Of a DNA stretch of 35,721 nucleotides, positions 7,907 to 15,305 are shown piece by piece. The stretch spans positions 1-35,721 of the forward strand of contig VXMI01000163.1 of assembly GCA_009841165.1 (NCBI GenBank). Reading direction: 5' to 3'. The translations under genes were made by a program, and so were the position numbers. The stretch is from Gemmatimonadota bacterium (GTDB lineage Bacteria; Gemmatimonadota; Gemmatimonadetes; Longimicrobiales; Gaopeijiaceae). Below the pieces are notes generated by a model that was not told the DNA's origin, made no database searches, and saw only the letters and a list, made by a program, of their open reading frames with translations. Every line of letters begins with the position of its first letter. Within the stretch, counting starts at the first letter, position 1.

Positions 7907-9583
7907 CTATCCTTTCTCTACGTGCCTCCGAACACGGTCCGGGAAATACCGGATCAGGCTCTCGGTCAAAAGTGGGGCAGCCTGGCCCAGTCCGCACGCG
8001 CTCGTCTTCTTCATGACTTCGTTCAGGTCGGTGACTTCGTCAACCCACGCATCGACGGAACGGGGTCCGTCACCCTCCAGACGCTCGACCAGGCGCTGGG
8101 TTCCGATCCGGCAGGGGAAGCACTTTCCGCACGACTCCTCGGCGAAGAATTCCATGGATTCGCGGGTCACCCGGATCATGTCGCGGGAGTCGTCGAAGAC
8201 CATGATCCCGCCTGCGCCCAGGAAGCTCCCCTTCGAGCGGATCGACGGCTCGTCGAGTGTGACGTCGAGGTCGGCGCCGGCCAGGAAGCCGCCCGAGAGG
8301 CCCGCCATCGTGACCGCCTGAATCGTGCGCCCGGGGAGCGGTCCCCCGGCCAGGACGTGGAGCAGATCCCGCAGCGGCAGCCCGATCGGCACCTCGTAGT
8401 TGCCCGGGCGAGCGATGTCGCCCGAGAGGCTGATCACCTTGGTGCCAGCGTGGTCCCCCAGACCAAGCGCGCGGTACCAGTCGGCGCCGTGGACCACGAT
8501 CGGGGGCGCGGAGGCGAGCGTTTCGACGTTGTTCACCACCGTGGGCAGGTTTTCGTAGCCGTGCGTGACGGGGAAGGGGGGGCGGTTGCGAGGGAAGGGG
8601 TGCGTGCCCTCGAGCGAGTTCAGCAGCGACGTCTCCTCACCGCAGATGTAGGCGCCGGCGCCGCGCCGCACCATCAGGTCGAACGCGAAGTCCGTGCCGA
8701 GGATTCCGTCGCCCAGCAGCCCCGCCGCCTCCGCCTCCGCGATCGCGCCTTCCAGGATGTCGAAGGTCTCGGGGTACTCGTAGCGGAGGTATATGAAGCC
8801 GCGCACGGCACCCGTCGCGTAGGCGGCGAGCGCCATTCCCTCGATGGTGCCGTGGGGGTCATGGTCCATCAGCACCCGGTCCTTGAAGCAGCCGGGCTCG
8901 CCCTCGTCGGCGTTGCATACGATCGTCTTCGGGCCGCCCGGCGCGTCGGCCACCGCCCGCCACTTCCGCCCGGTGGGGAACCCCGCACCTCCGCGGCCCG
9001 CCAGCCCGCTGGCGTCGATCAGGTCGATGACTTCGCCGGGGGACATCGCGGTGACCGCGCGGATCAGCCCCTCGTAGCCGCCCTCGCTCCGGTATCCGGC
9101 CAGCGTGGCCCGGCCCGGATTGCGGATACCCGCGAAGACGCATTCCTCCACGCCCGCGGGGGCCGGAGGTGGCAGCGGCGAAGGTCCGCTGACGAGCGTG
9201 CTCGCCGTCCTGCCGGTCAGCACGGTGCCGCCGTGGATTACGGGGACCGGCTGGTCGCAGCGGCCGGGGCAGGGCATGACGTGCGGGTCGTGGCCCGCCG
9301 CCCGCAGGCTCGCGATCAGGACTTCGGTGCCGCGCATGGTGCACACGGGGCCGTTGCAGACTCGCGGCCGGTCCAGGCCGCCGGCGTCCCGCGAAAAGTG
9401 ATGGTAGAAGGTGACCGTGCCGAAGAGGTCGGCGATCGGGATCCGAAGTCCCTTCGAAACCGCCCGCAACGCCTCCTCCGAGAGGTGGCCGTCGCGCTCG
9501 TGGAAGTCGTGAAGGAGTGGCAGCAGGGGTGCCGGCTCGTCCTTCCAGCGCGCCACGAGTTCAGCGTTGGTCGGGTCTGGCAT
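7907..9583 (-). CDS. Formate dehydrogenase diaphorase subunit, NuoE-NuoF fusion
   Basis: This 558-residue protein joins two complex I-type modules. Residues 1-130 form a NuoE-like thioredoxin-fold domain with [2Fe-2S] ligands Cys 76, 81, 105 and 109. Residues 145-558 form a NuoF-like flavoprotein with the NADH site GRGGAGFPTGRKW (198-208), the FMN region NADEGEPGCFKDR (224-236), ICGEETSL (313-320), and [4Fe-4S] ligands Cys 485, 488, 491 and 530. It should accept electrons from FdhA and reduce NAD+. In many bacteria these are two genes (fdsG and fdsB). It is first in the operon and ends 6 nt before fdhA. The start at 9583 aligns with the NuoE domain but has only a weak ribosome site; an ATG at 9658 would add 25 unconserved residues. 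Confidence 0.93.
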   Translation of the reverse strand: MPDPTNAELVARWKDEPAPLLPLLHDFHERDGHLSEEALRAVSKGLRIPIADLFGTVTFYHHFSRDAGGLDRPRVCNGPVCTMRGTEVLIASLRAAGHDPHVMPCPGRCDQPVPVIHGGTVLTGRTASTLVSGPSPLPPPAPAGVEECVFAGIRNPGRATLAGYRSEGGYEGLIRAVTAMSPGEVIDLIDASGLAGRGGAGFPTGRKWRAVADAPGGPKTIVCNADEGEPGCFKDRVLMDHDPHGTIEGMALAAYATGAVRGFIYLRYEYPETFDILEGAIAEAEAAGLLGDGILGTDFAFDLMVRRGAGAYICGEETSLLNSLEGTHPFPRNRPPFPVTHGYENLPTVVNNVETLASAPPIVVHGADWYRALGLGDHAGTKVISLSGDIARPGNYEVPIGLPLRDLLHVLAGGPLPGRTIQAVTMAGLSGGFLAGADLDVTLDEPSIRSKGSFLGAGGIMVFDDSRDMIRVTRESMEFFAEESCGKCFPCRIGTQRLVERLEGDGPRSVDAWVDEVTDLNEVMKKTSACGLGQAAPLLTESLIRYFPDRVRRHVEKG

Positions 9584-9740
9584 CGAGTGGCCGGGTTTCG
9601 GGTTTGAAGTGCGCCGCGGTGGAAAGTGCGCCACAATAGATACAGGTATGGTAAACATTTGGCGAGTGCGGCGCGCGAGCGGCAGGCGTGCTGCGAGAAG
9701 GACCGCGCGCGACGAATCCGGGGGTGCTCACGTGACAACC
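9584..9740. promoter_or_regulatory. Divergent control region between FDH operon and fdhD
   Basis: This 157-bp region must drive the formate dehydrogenase operon leftward and fdhD-mobAB rightward. It holds a direct repeat AAGTGCGCC (9607-9615 and 9624-9632, 17-bp offset), a small palindrome ATAC-AG-GTAT (9640-9649) in an AT-rich island, and GTAAACA (9651-9657). The last resembles the half-site of the palindromes at 5077-5115. No clear -35/-10 pair is seen on either strand. Confidence 0.4.
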
Positions 9741-10601
9741 ATGTCCAGGCGCAGGGCGGCCAGGGTTCGTGTGCGGCGGATGAGGGGAGGATGGATCACG
9801 GAGAGGAGCGACAGCGTCGCCGTGGAGGAGCCCATGGAGGTCCGCCTCGAGGTGCGCGGCGACGAGGGAAAGCGCGAGCACCCCGTCTCGGTGACCATGC
9901 GGACACCTGGCGACGACTTCGAGTTGGCTGCCGGCTTCCTCTTCACCGAGGGGGTGATCACCGACCCGCACGCGCTCGGCGACGTGAGGTACTGCCGCGA
10001 CGTCGACCCTCAGGAGTACAACGTGGTGACCGCGTCGCTGCGCGACCCCGCCGCCTTCGACCCGTCGAGCCTGACCCGCAACTTCTACGTCACGTCGTCC
10101 TGCGGGGTGTGCGGGAAGGCGTCGCTCGAATCGGTCGAGGTGATGGGGTGCGCCGCGGTCCCGGACGGCACGCTGTCGGTGCAGGAGGCCGAGGTGCGCG
10201 CGCTGCCGGACCGCCTGCGGTCCGCCCAGCACGTCTTCGACCGGACGGGGGGCATCCACGCGGCCGGGCTCTTCGACGCGGAGGGGCGGATCGTCCTGGT
10301 CCGGGAGGACGTGGGGCGCCACAACGCCGTCGACAAGGTGGTCGGTGCGCTGGTGCTGTCGCGTTCCCTGCCGGGATCGGAGCGCGGGCTGGTCGTCTCG
10401 GGTCGGTCGTCGTTCGAGATCCTCCAGAAGGCCGCCATGGCGGGATTCCCGATGGTGGTGGCGGTGGGCGCGCCGTCGAGCCTGGCGGTATCCTTCGCGC
10501 GGCGCTTCAACATGACGCTGGTGGGCTTCGCGAAGCGCGACGGCTACAACGTCTACAGCGGCAGCGAGCGGATCGACGGCCTGGGAGGGAAGGCGGAATG
10601 A
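9741..10601 (+). CDS. fdhD: Formate dehydrogenase accessory sulfurtransferase FdhD
   Basis: FdhD moves sulfur from a cysteine desulfurase onto the bis-MGD cofactor before it is inserted into formate dehydrogenase, and the enzyme is inactive without it. The 286-residue protein has the required CGVC pair (Cys 121 and 124), the family segment SVAVEEPMEVRLEV near residues 25-38, and the TPGDDFELAAGFLFTEG block. Possible starts are ATG 9741, GTG 9732 and ATG 9780; none has an ideal ribosome site. 9741 keeps a length close to known FdhD proteins. It is divergent from the formate dehydrogenase operon and overlaps mobA by 4 nt (ATGA), so cofactor maturation is coupled. Confidence 0.93.
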   Translation: MSRRRAARVRVRRMRGGWITERSDSVAVEEPMEVRLEVRGDEGKREHPVSVTMRTPGDDFELAAGFLFTEGVITDPHALGDVRYCRDVDPQEYNVVTASLRDPAAFDPSSLTRNFYVTSSCGVCGKASLESVEVMGCAAVPDGTLSVQEAEVRALPDRLRSAQHVFDRTGGIHAAGLFDAEGRIVLVREDVGRHNAVDKVVGALVLSRSLPGSERGLVVSGRSSFEILQKAAMAGFPMVVAVGAPSSLAVSFARRFNMTLVGFAKRDGYNVYSGSERIDGLGGKAE

Positions 10602-11674
10602 CTCTGTTGGGTGCCATCCTGGCCGGGGGCGGCAGTCGGCGCTTCGGCTCACCCAAGACGCTGGCGCGCCTCCACGGTCAGCCGCTCTGGCAGGTCGCGG
10701 CCGAGCGGCTCGAGGCGGTGTGCGACGACGTGGTGGCCGTAGTCAACCACCCTCGCGTGGCGGACGAGGTGGAGCTCGAGACCCTTCCCGACCGGCGCCC
10801 GATGATGGGCCCCCTGGGGGGGATCGACGCAGCGCTCGGGCGTGCGCTGCGCGACGGCCACAAGGCGGTGCTGGCCCTGGCGGTCGACATGCCGTGGGTG
10901 AGCACCGACGCGCTACGCCGTCTTGCCGACGAGTGGCGCGCGCACGGCCGGCCCTGCGTCCCGCGCACCGGACCGCCGTGGGGCTTTCACCCGTTGTGCG
11001 CAGTCTACCCGCTGGAAACCCTCCACCGGATCACCGACGCCATGAACATGCGAAGGCTCGAGAGCGGACCCTTCGCGCGGTCTCTCGATCCGGTCGTGAT
11101 CGACACGGGACTCACCAGCAGTTGCTTCCGCAGCGTGAACCGGCCCGGGGATCTGCCTCCGCCGAGCTTTTCGATCATCGGGAACAAGAATTCGGGGAAG
11201 ACAACGCTGAGCGTGAGCGTCATCGCCGAACTGGCGGCGCGCGGCCGGCGGGTCATGTCGGTGAAGCACGGGCACCACTTCCGCCTGGATACACCCGGGA
11301 CGGATTCCTGGAGGCACCGGCACGAGGGGCGCGCCGAACGCGTGCTGCTGGCCGGGCCCACCGAGTTCGCCCTCGTGGGGGACTGGGGCCCCGAGGGGGA
11401 CCCTTCGCTCGACCTGCTCCTGACCCGCCACCTGTCGGAAGCCGAGATCGTGGTGGTGGAGGGGTTCCGCGACGCCCCGGTGCCCAAGATCGAGATCTAC
11501 CGCGCCGAAGCGCAGCCTGAGCCGGTCGTGCCGCCGGAGGAGGGACGGGATCGGCGCGTGCTGGGGGTGGTCACCGACCGTCCCGACCTTCCCTGGGCGG
11601 TGCCCGTCTTCGACGCCGACGCGCCCGATGTCGCGGCGCGCGTCGCCGACCTCGTGGAGGGGTGGCTGTTGTGA
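10598..11674 (+). CDS. mobA: MobA-MobB fusion: molybdenum cofactor guanylyltransferase
   Basis: The N-terminal half (residues 1-185) is MobA, which transfers GMP to Mo-molybdopterin to make the guanine dinucleotide cofactor. It shows the nucleotide site LAGGGSRRFGSPKTL at 8-22 and Asp 97 in VDMPW. The C-terminal half (190-358) is MobB, a GTP-binding partner with P-loop GNKNSGKTT at 195-203 and VKHGHH at 222-227. MobA and MobB are usually two genes; fused forms are known. The ATG overlaps the fdhD stop as ATGA, and GGGAGGGA lies just upstream. Together with fdhD it serves the formate dehydrogenase encoded on the other strand. Confidence 0.93.
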   Translation: MTLLGAILAGGGSRRFGSPKTLARLHGQPLWQVAAERLEAVCDDVVAVVNHPRVADEVELETLPDRRPMMGPLGGIDAALGRALRDGHKAVLALAVDMPWVSTDALRRLADEWRAHGRPCVPRTGPPWGFHPLCAVYPLETLHRITDAMNMRRLESGPFARSLDPVVIDTGLTSSCFRSVNRPGDLPPPSFSIIGNKNSGKTTLSVSVIAELAARGRRVMSVKHGHHFRLDTPGTDSWRHRHEGRAERVLLAGPTEFALVGDWGPEGDPSLDLLLTRHLSEAEIVVVEGFRDAPVPKIEIYRAEAQPEPVVPPEEGRDRRVLGVVTDRPDLPWAVPVFDADAPDVAARVADLVEGWLL

Positions 11675-12798
11675 CCGGCGCCGGGAGCGGGTCCGTACCC
11701 GGGCGGCTCACCTCGCTCGACGCCTTCCGGGGCCTCGCCATCGCCGGGATGATCCTGGTAAACAACCCGGGCAGCTGGGCGCACGTGTATCCGCCACTCC
11801 TCCACGCGACGTGGCACGGAGCCACGCCGACCGACCTGGTCTTCCCCTTCTTCCTGTTCGCGATCGGGGTGGCCATGTCGTTCTCGTTCGCATCCCGCGC
11901 GGCAAGGGGAGACACTCGTTCCCAACTGCTGCGCCACGTCGCGACGCGCGCGCTGATTCTGTACGGACTCGGCTTTCTCGGGGCCGCGTGGCCCTCCTTC
12001 GACCTCGCCACGGTTCGCCTGGTCGGCGTGCTCGCGCGCATCGCCGTGGTGTACCTGGTGGCCGGCACGCTGGTTCTGTTCCTGTCGCGGCGGGCCGTCT
12101 TCGCGGCGATGCTGGCGCTGCTCTTCGGCTACTGGGCGCTGATGACGCTGGTGCCCGTCCCCGGCTTCGGCGCGGGTGACCTGTCGCCCGAGGGCAATCT
12201 GGCCGCCTGGATAGACCGGGCGGTGCTGGGGGTGCACATGTGGAGCGGCGGAGGCGGCGTCTACGACCCCGAGGGCCTGCTGAGCACGCTGCCGGCCGTG
12301 TCGAGCACGCTGGCCGGGCTGTTCGCTGGCGACTACCTGCGGTCCGGCGGTGCCGCGACCGGCCGCCTGCTGGGACTCGGCGTGGTCCTGATCCTGATCG
12401 GCCATGCGTGGGACGTCGTGTTCCCGATCAACAAGCCGATCTGGACGAGTTCGTACGTCGCCTACACGACAGGGTGGGCGCTGGTGGCGCTGGGGGCGCT
12501 GTACTGGATCGTGGACGTGCGGGGCTGGCGCGCGTGGACACGCCCGCTGGTGGTCTACGGCATGAACGCCATTACGGTGTTCGTGGCGTCGGGGCTGGTC
12601 GCGAAGAGCCTTGTGCTGTGGCGAGTGACCCGCGGTGCAGGAGAGACCACGTCGGCCTACAACCTGATCTACGAGACCGCCTTCGCCTCGTGGGCGGGAC
12701 CGCTGAACGGCTCGCTGGCGTTTGCGGTCGCCATGGTTCTACTCTGGCTCGGAGTCGCCTGGGGCATGTATCTGCGGGGGATCTTCCTCAAGGTCTGA
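11671..12798 (+). CDS. NagX-like membrane acyltransferase (HGSNAT/DUF5009 type)
   Basis: This polytopic membrane protein of 375 residues has about ten hydrophobic segments. Its N-terminal signature RLTSLDAFRGLAIAGMILVN, followed by HATWHGATPTDLVFPFFLF, is that of the heparan-alpha-glucosaminide N-acetyltransferase/NagX family. Those proteins are thought to move acetyl groups across the membrane onto amino sugars; the bacterial substrate is not established. The GTG at 11671 is preferred over that at 11662: it forms a GTGA overlap with the mobA-mobB stop and has GGAGGGG at a proper distance. Cotranscription with molybdenum cofactor genes looks positional rather than functional. The last 60 nt overlap the convergent small gene. 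Confidence 0.8.
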   Translation: MTGAGSGSVPGRLTSLDAFRGLAIAGMILVNNPGSWAHVYPPLLHATWHGATPTDLVFPFFLFAIGVAMSFSFASRAARGDTRSQLLRHVATRALILYGLGFLGAAWPSFDLATVRLVGVLARIAVVYLVAGTLVLFLSRRAVFAAMLALLFGYWALMTLVPVPGFGAGDLSPEGNLAAWIDRAVLGVHMWSGGGGVYDPEGLLSTLPAVSSTLAGLFAGDYLRSGGAATGRLLGLGVVLILIGHAWDVVFPINKPIWTSSYVAYTTGWALVALGALYWIVDVRGWRAWTRPLVVYGMNAITVFVASGLVAKSLVLWRVTRGAGETTSAYNLIYETAFASWAGPLNGSLAFAVAMVLLWLGVAWGMYLRGIFLKV

Positions 12799-13071
12799 GC
12801 CCGCCCGCAGCTGGGCGTCGAACTCCGAAACCTCCACCAGGCGCTGCAGCGACCCCTGCACGTCGTCGAGCTGCTGCTCCAGCAGGGCCAGGCGGCGCTC
12901 GACGATCTGGACCGACTCCTCCGTGTCCTTGCCGTGCAGGTAGCGGTCCATCACCGACACGATCGGCTTCAGCGCGTAGCGCGCGGTCAAGCCCATGACC
13001 GGGATCAGCACGACCGATATCCCCATGATCACGGAAACGAGCCCTATGATGTCGACCGGCAGCACTTCCAT
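12739..13071 (-). CDS. Small membrane protein with coiled coil
   Basis: This 110-residue protein has one membrane helix (about residues 8-30), a basic turn, and a likely coiled coil (about 50-85, ERRLALLEQQLDDVQ), ending in an acidic, proline-containing tail. A strong ribosome site (AGGAGGGG, about 6 nt before the ATG) argues that it is real. I do not recognise a named family. Its last 20 codons lie antisense to the last 20 codons of the NagX-like gene. Confidence 0.65.
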   Translation of the reverse strand: MEVLPVDIIGLVSVIMGISVVLIPVMGLTARYALKPIVSVMDRYLHGKDTEESVQIVERRLALLEQQLDDVQGSLQRLVEVSEFDAQLRAGSDLEEDPPQIHAPGDSEPE

Positions 13072-13187
13072 GGCTTCCCCTCCTGGCTATCTGCGCCTTT
13101 ACCTCTGGTTCGCGAAACCTTCCCCGCGGCCGGGACCGTAGTTTGCCCCGACGGTTCCTCTCTCCCAATCCCGAAGGATATGTGACG
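13072..13187. promoter_or_regulatory. Divergent gap with quasi-palindrome
   Basis: This short region lies between the divergent starts of the small membrane protein and the DUF4097 gene. GGTT-CGCGA-AACC at 13107-13119 is nearly a perfect palindrome, lacking one T, and may be an operator. A possible -10 (TAGTTT, 13139-13144) has no good -35. Confidence 0.25.
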
Positions 13188-14294
13188 ATGACGAAATCCA
13201 CGACCTCGCGGTTCCAGGCCGGCCTGCTTGCCGCCTCCGCCCTCCTGCTCCCCGCCATCCCGTGGGCACCGGTCGGCGCCGTGCCCGGCACCGTTGTCCC
13301 GGCCCCGCTCGCCGCGCAGGAAGTCCATCGGCTGGATGGTCCCCGGGTGGCCATCTACAACCTCGCCGGCGAGGTCGAAGTCGTTCCCGGGAACGGATCG
13401 CAGGTCGTGGTCGAGGTGGCGCGCGGCGGGAGCGACGCTGCCCGGCTGACGGTCGAGACCGGGCGGATCGGCGATCACGAAACCCTCCGCATCCTCTATC
13501 CCGACGACCGGGTGGTGTACCGCGAGGGCGGCCGGGGGTCGAACACGACCCTGCATGTCCGCCGGGACGGGACGTTCTTCGGCGGGCGTGGAGGTGGGGA
13601 CCGGGTCCGGATCTCCGGCAGGGGTGGCGGACTGGAGGCTCACGCGGACCTGACGGTGAGGGTGCCGCGGGGGGTCGAGGTTGCGGTGAACCTGGGGGTC
13701 GGCGAAGGGCGTGTCCGCAACCTCGAGGCCGGCGTGACCTTCAGGACCGGGGCTGGTGACGTGGATGTCGCCGACGTCGAGGGCCGGGTCGAGGTCGATA
13801 CCGGCTCGGGGGCGGTGGCGATCTCGGACGTGCGGGGTGATGTCACCGTCGACACGGGCTCGGGAAGCGTCGTTCTGGAGCAGCTCACCGGTGCGCGCGT
13901 GTCCGTCGACACGGGCTCCGGGCGCATTGGGGGAATGGGCCTCATCGTGGAGGAGCTGGTGGTGGACACCGGGTCGGGGAGGATTGACCTCGAAGACGTG
14001 TCTTCGGCCCGCATCAGTTGCGACACCGGCAGCGGTGCGGTGCGGCTCGATCTGGCCGAGGACGTGGACCGCCTGATGGTGGATACGGGATCCGGATCGG
14101 TGGTGGTGGCGGTGCCCGCCGGTTTCGGCGCCGCGCTCGATCTGAGTTCCGGCAGTGGCCGGGTCTCGGTCGACGTCCCGGACGTGGAAACCGTGGAGTC
14201 GAAGCGCCGCCATTTCCGTGGTAGCGTGGGGGACGGCGACGGCCGGGTGGTGATCGACACGGGGTCCGGCGGAATCACCCTGCGCCGGAGCTGA
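13188..14294 (+). CDS. Secreted DUF4097 beta-solenoid protein with DTGSG repeats
   Basis: This 368-residue protein has a signal peptide (residues 1-43, cleavage near LAA/QE) and a DUF4097-type C-terminal half. That half is built from repeats of about 20 residues centred on DTGSG (seven exact copies, plus SSGSG and RTGAG variants), each followed by a short beta strand. This predicts a right-handed parallel beta solenoid with turn-forming DTGSG at each coil. DUF4097 proteins are often called putative adhesins, but no function is proven. The ATG at 13188 follows AAGGA (13174-13178); a GTG at 13182 is an alternative. Residues 110-150 form a Gly/Arg-rich insert. It should be periplasmic or surface-exposed. 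Confidence 0.8.
   Translation: MTKSTTSRFQAGLLAASALLLPAIPWAPVGAVPGTVVPAPLAAQEVHRLDGPRVAIYNLAGEVEVVPGNGSQVVVEVARGGSDAARLTVETGRIGDHETLRILYPDDRVVYREGGRGSNTTLHVRRDGTFFGGRGGGDRVRISGRGGGLEAHADLTVRVPRGVEVAVNLGVGEGRVRNLEAGVTFRTGAGDVDVADVEGRVEVDTGSGAVAISDVRGDVTVDTGSGSVVLEQLTGARVSVDTGSGRIGGMGLIVEELVVDTGSGRIDLEDVSSARISCDTGSGAVRLDLAEDVDRLMVDTGSGSVVVAVPAGFGAALDLSSGSGRVSVDVPDVETVESKRRHFRGSVGDGDGRVVIDTGSGGITLRRS
13797..14270 (+). repeat. Coding repeat: DTGSG solenoid units
   Basis: Seven codon-level copies of GA(C/T)AC(C/G)GG(C/G)(T/A)(C/G)(C/G)GG (DTGSG) occur between 13797 and 14270, mostly 54-63 nt apart. Synonymous differences between copies suggest old duplication kept by selection on protein rather than recent expansion. 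Confidence 0.7.
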
Positions 14295-14298
14295 AACG

Positions 14299-14339
14299 CG
14301 CGGCGGAGACCGGAGTCGCTGCTACCGGTCTCCGCCGCG
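14299..14339. terminator. Strong bidirectional hairpin between convergent genes
   Basis: A perfect 15-bp stem (14299-14313 with 14325-14339; inner arm GCGGCGGAGACCGG) closes an 11-nt loop. It lies between the DUF4097 stop at 14294 and the convergent DUF2911 stop at 14363. There is no long T-tract, but the position and stability suggest that it ends both transcripts. Confidence 0.65.
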
Positions 14340-14362
14340 AATCTACCGCCGGTGAGTTCCGG

Positions 14363-14932
14363 TCAGTTCTGCCGCGCGACCGGGATCTCGACCCTGTAGC
14401 CCTCCCAGCGCAGGACCAGCGTGGCTGCGTCGGCGGAGGCGTTCTCGAAGGTCATGTCCATCGTCTCCGTGTGGTCGTTGCCGAACGCAGGTGCCATGCC
14501 CGAACCGACGTCGCTGGCCATGACTTCGTCGGTAATGGGGATTCCCCACCGCTCCACGACGGAGTTGAGGTGAATCCCCCAGGAATCCGCGCCCGGGACG
14601 GTGTACAGGGAATAGGATCCCGCGGGGACCGCCGCACCCGCAACCGTGGCCGCGAAGGGCAGGTGGATGGAGGTCGCCTCGTTGGCTCCCGTCCGCCACG
14701 GCGCGCCGAATGGGTGGATGTCGCCGCCCACGAGCGTCCGATCCCTCGCCGAGGGAGCCCCGAAGCAGACCTTCACCATGTCTCCACCCATGCTGACCAC
14801 CGCCGAGTCCAGCGGGCTGGGGCGATCGGACGCGTCGCCGCGCGCGACCCAGCAACCCTGAGCTTCAAGACCCGCCGGGGCCACCGCAAACGCCGCTACG
14901 AGCGCGATCGTCGCAAAAACGGCTTTCTTCAT
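14363..14932 (-). CDS. Secreted DUF2911 family protein
   Basis: This 189-residue protein has a signal peptide (residues 1-24, cleavage near LEA/QG). The DUF2911 core contains VCFGAPSARDRTLVGG, then HPFGAPWRTGANEATSIHL and SYSLYTVPGADSWGIHLN. DUF2911 proteins are extracytoplasmic and common in Bacteroidota and Gemmatimonadota; no activity is established. The start is ATG 14932 with GGAG four nt upstream; a GTG at 14941 with AGGAGA would add three residues. It is transcribed away from the TPR gene and shares a 373-bp control region with it. Confidence 0.85.
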   Translation of the reverse strand: MKKAVFATIALVAAFAVAPAGLEAQGCWVARGDASDRPSPLDSAVVSMGGDMVKVCFGAPSARDRTLVGGDIHPFGAPWRTGANEATSIHLPFAATVAGAAVPAGSYSLYTVPGADSWGIHLNSVVERWGIPITDEVMASDVGSGMAPAFGNDHTETMDMTFENASADAATLVLRWEGYRVEIPVARQN

Positions 14933-15305
14933 ACTCTCCACTCTTCATTCTCCTGTTGGATTCATGCGGATTTGCGGGGGCGCCAACTCGGCCCACCCCG
15001 CTGCGTGCAACCGGAATCTGCAATGGGGAAGCCGGTGCGTCCAGATCGGGATGGACCCTTTTGGGCGAAACGCGGTAACAGGGAAACATGGAACCGGTGG
15101 AGCGGGCGCGGGGTAAAGCCCCGCTCTTCCTTGACCTTGCGCAAAAAGGGTCCATACATTACCAAGTCTGCCGTCCGAGGATTGCGTGGAACCCTGGCAC
15201 TGTCGTGCCGAGCCCCGTTGGAATGACCGGGGTCCGACACGCGGCGCCGGGTTTTGCGTTGTCGCTATACCCGACCGTGCAAATCTGAATGGAGAAAGAG
15301 GAACA
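14933..15305. promoter_or_regulatory. Divergent 373-bp control region with mirrored 12-bp element
   Basis: This gap has no convincing gene. ATGGACCCTTTT (15051-15062) and its exact reverse complement AAAAGGGTCCAT (15143-15154) face outward toward the DUF2911 and TPR genes, ending 118 and 151 nt from their start codons. The right copy lies between the -35 and -10 of a good promoter. A hairpin GCGGGG-taaag-CCCCGC lies between the copies at 15107-15123. The symmetry suggests one regulator controls both genes. Confidence 0.45.
15131..15160 (+). promoter_or_regulatory. Sigma-70-like promoter for the TPR gene
   Basis: TTGACC (15131-15136) and TACATT (15155-15160) are separated by 18 bp, the best -35/-10 pair I see in the window. 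Transcription would start near 15167, leaving a leader of about 140 nt before the ATG at 15306. The repeat AAAAGGGTCCAT covers the spacer end. Confidence 0.5.

Noticed and set aside
7892-9607. A 571-codon plus-strand frame
   Set aside because: Antisense shadow of the NuoE-NuoF fusion, which has all cluster ligands in place.
13797-14270. The DTGSG-coding repeat as a non-coding tandem repeat or minisatellite
   Set aside because: Copies differ at synonymous positions and the spacing keeps the reading frame, so it is protein-level repetition.
14942-15305. Possible tRNA or riboswitch in the long divergent gap
   Set aside because: I could not fold a cloverleaf or match a known riboswitch core; only the inverted repeat, one hairpin and a promoter are supported.
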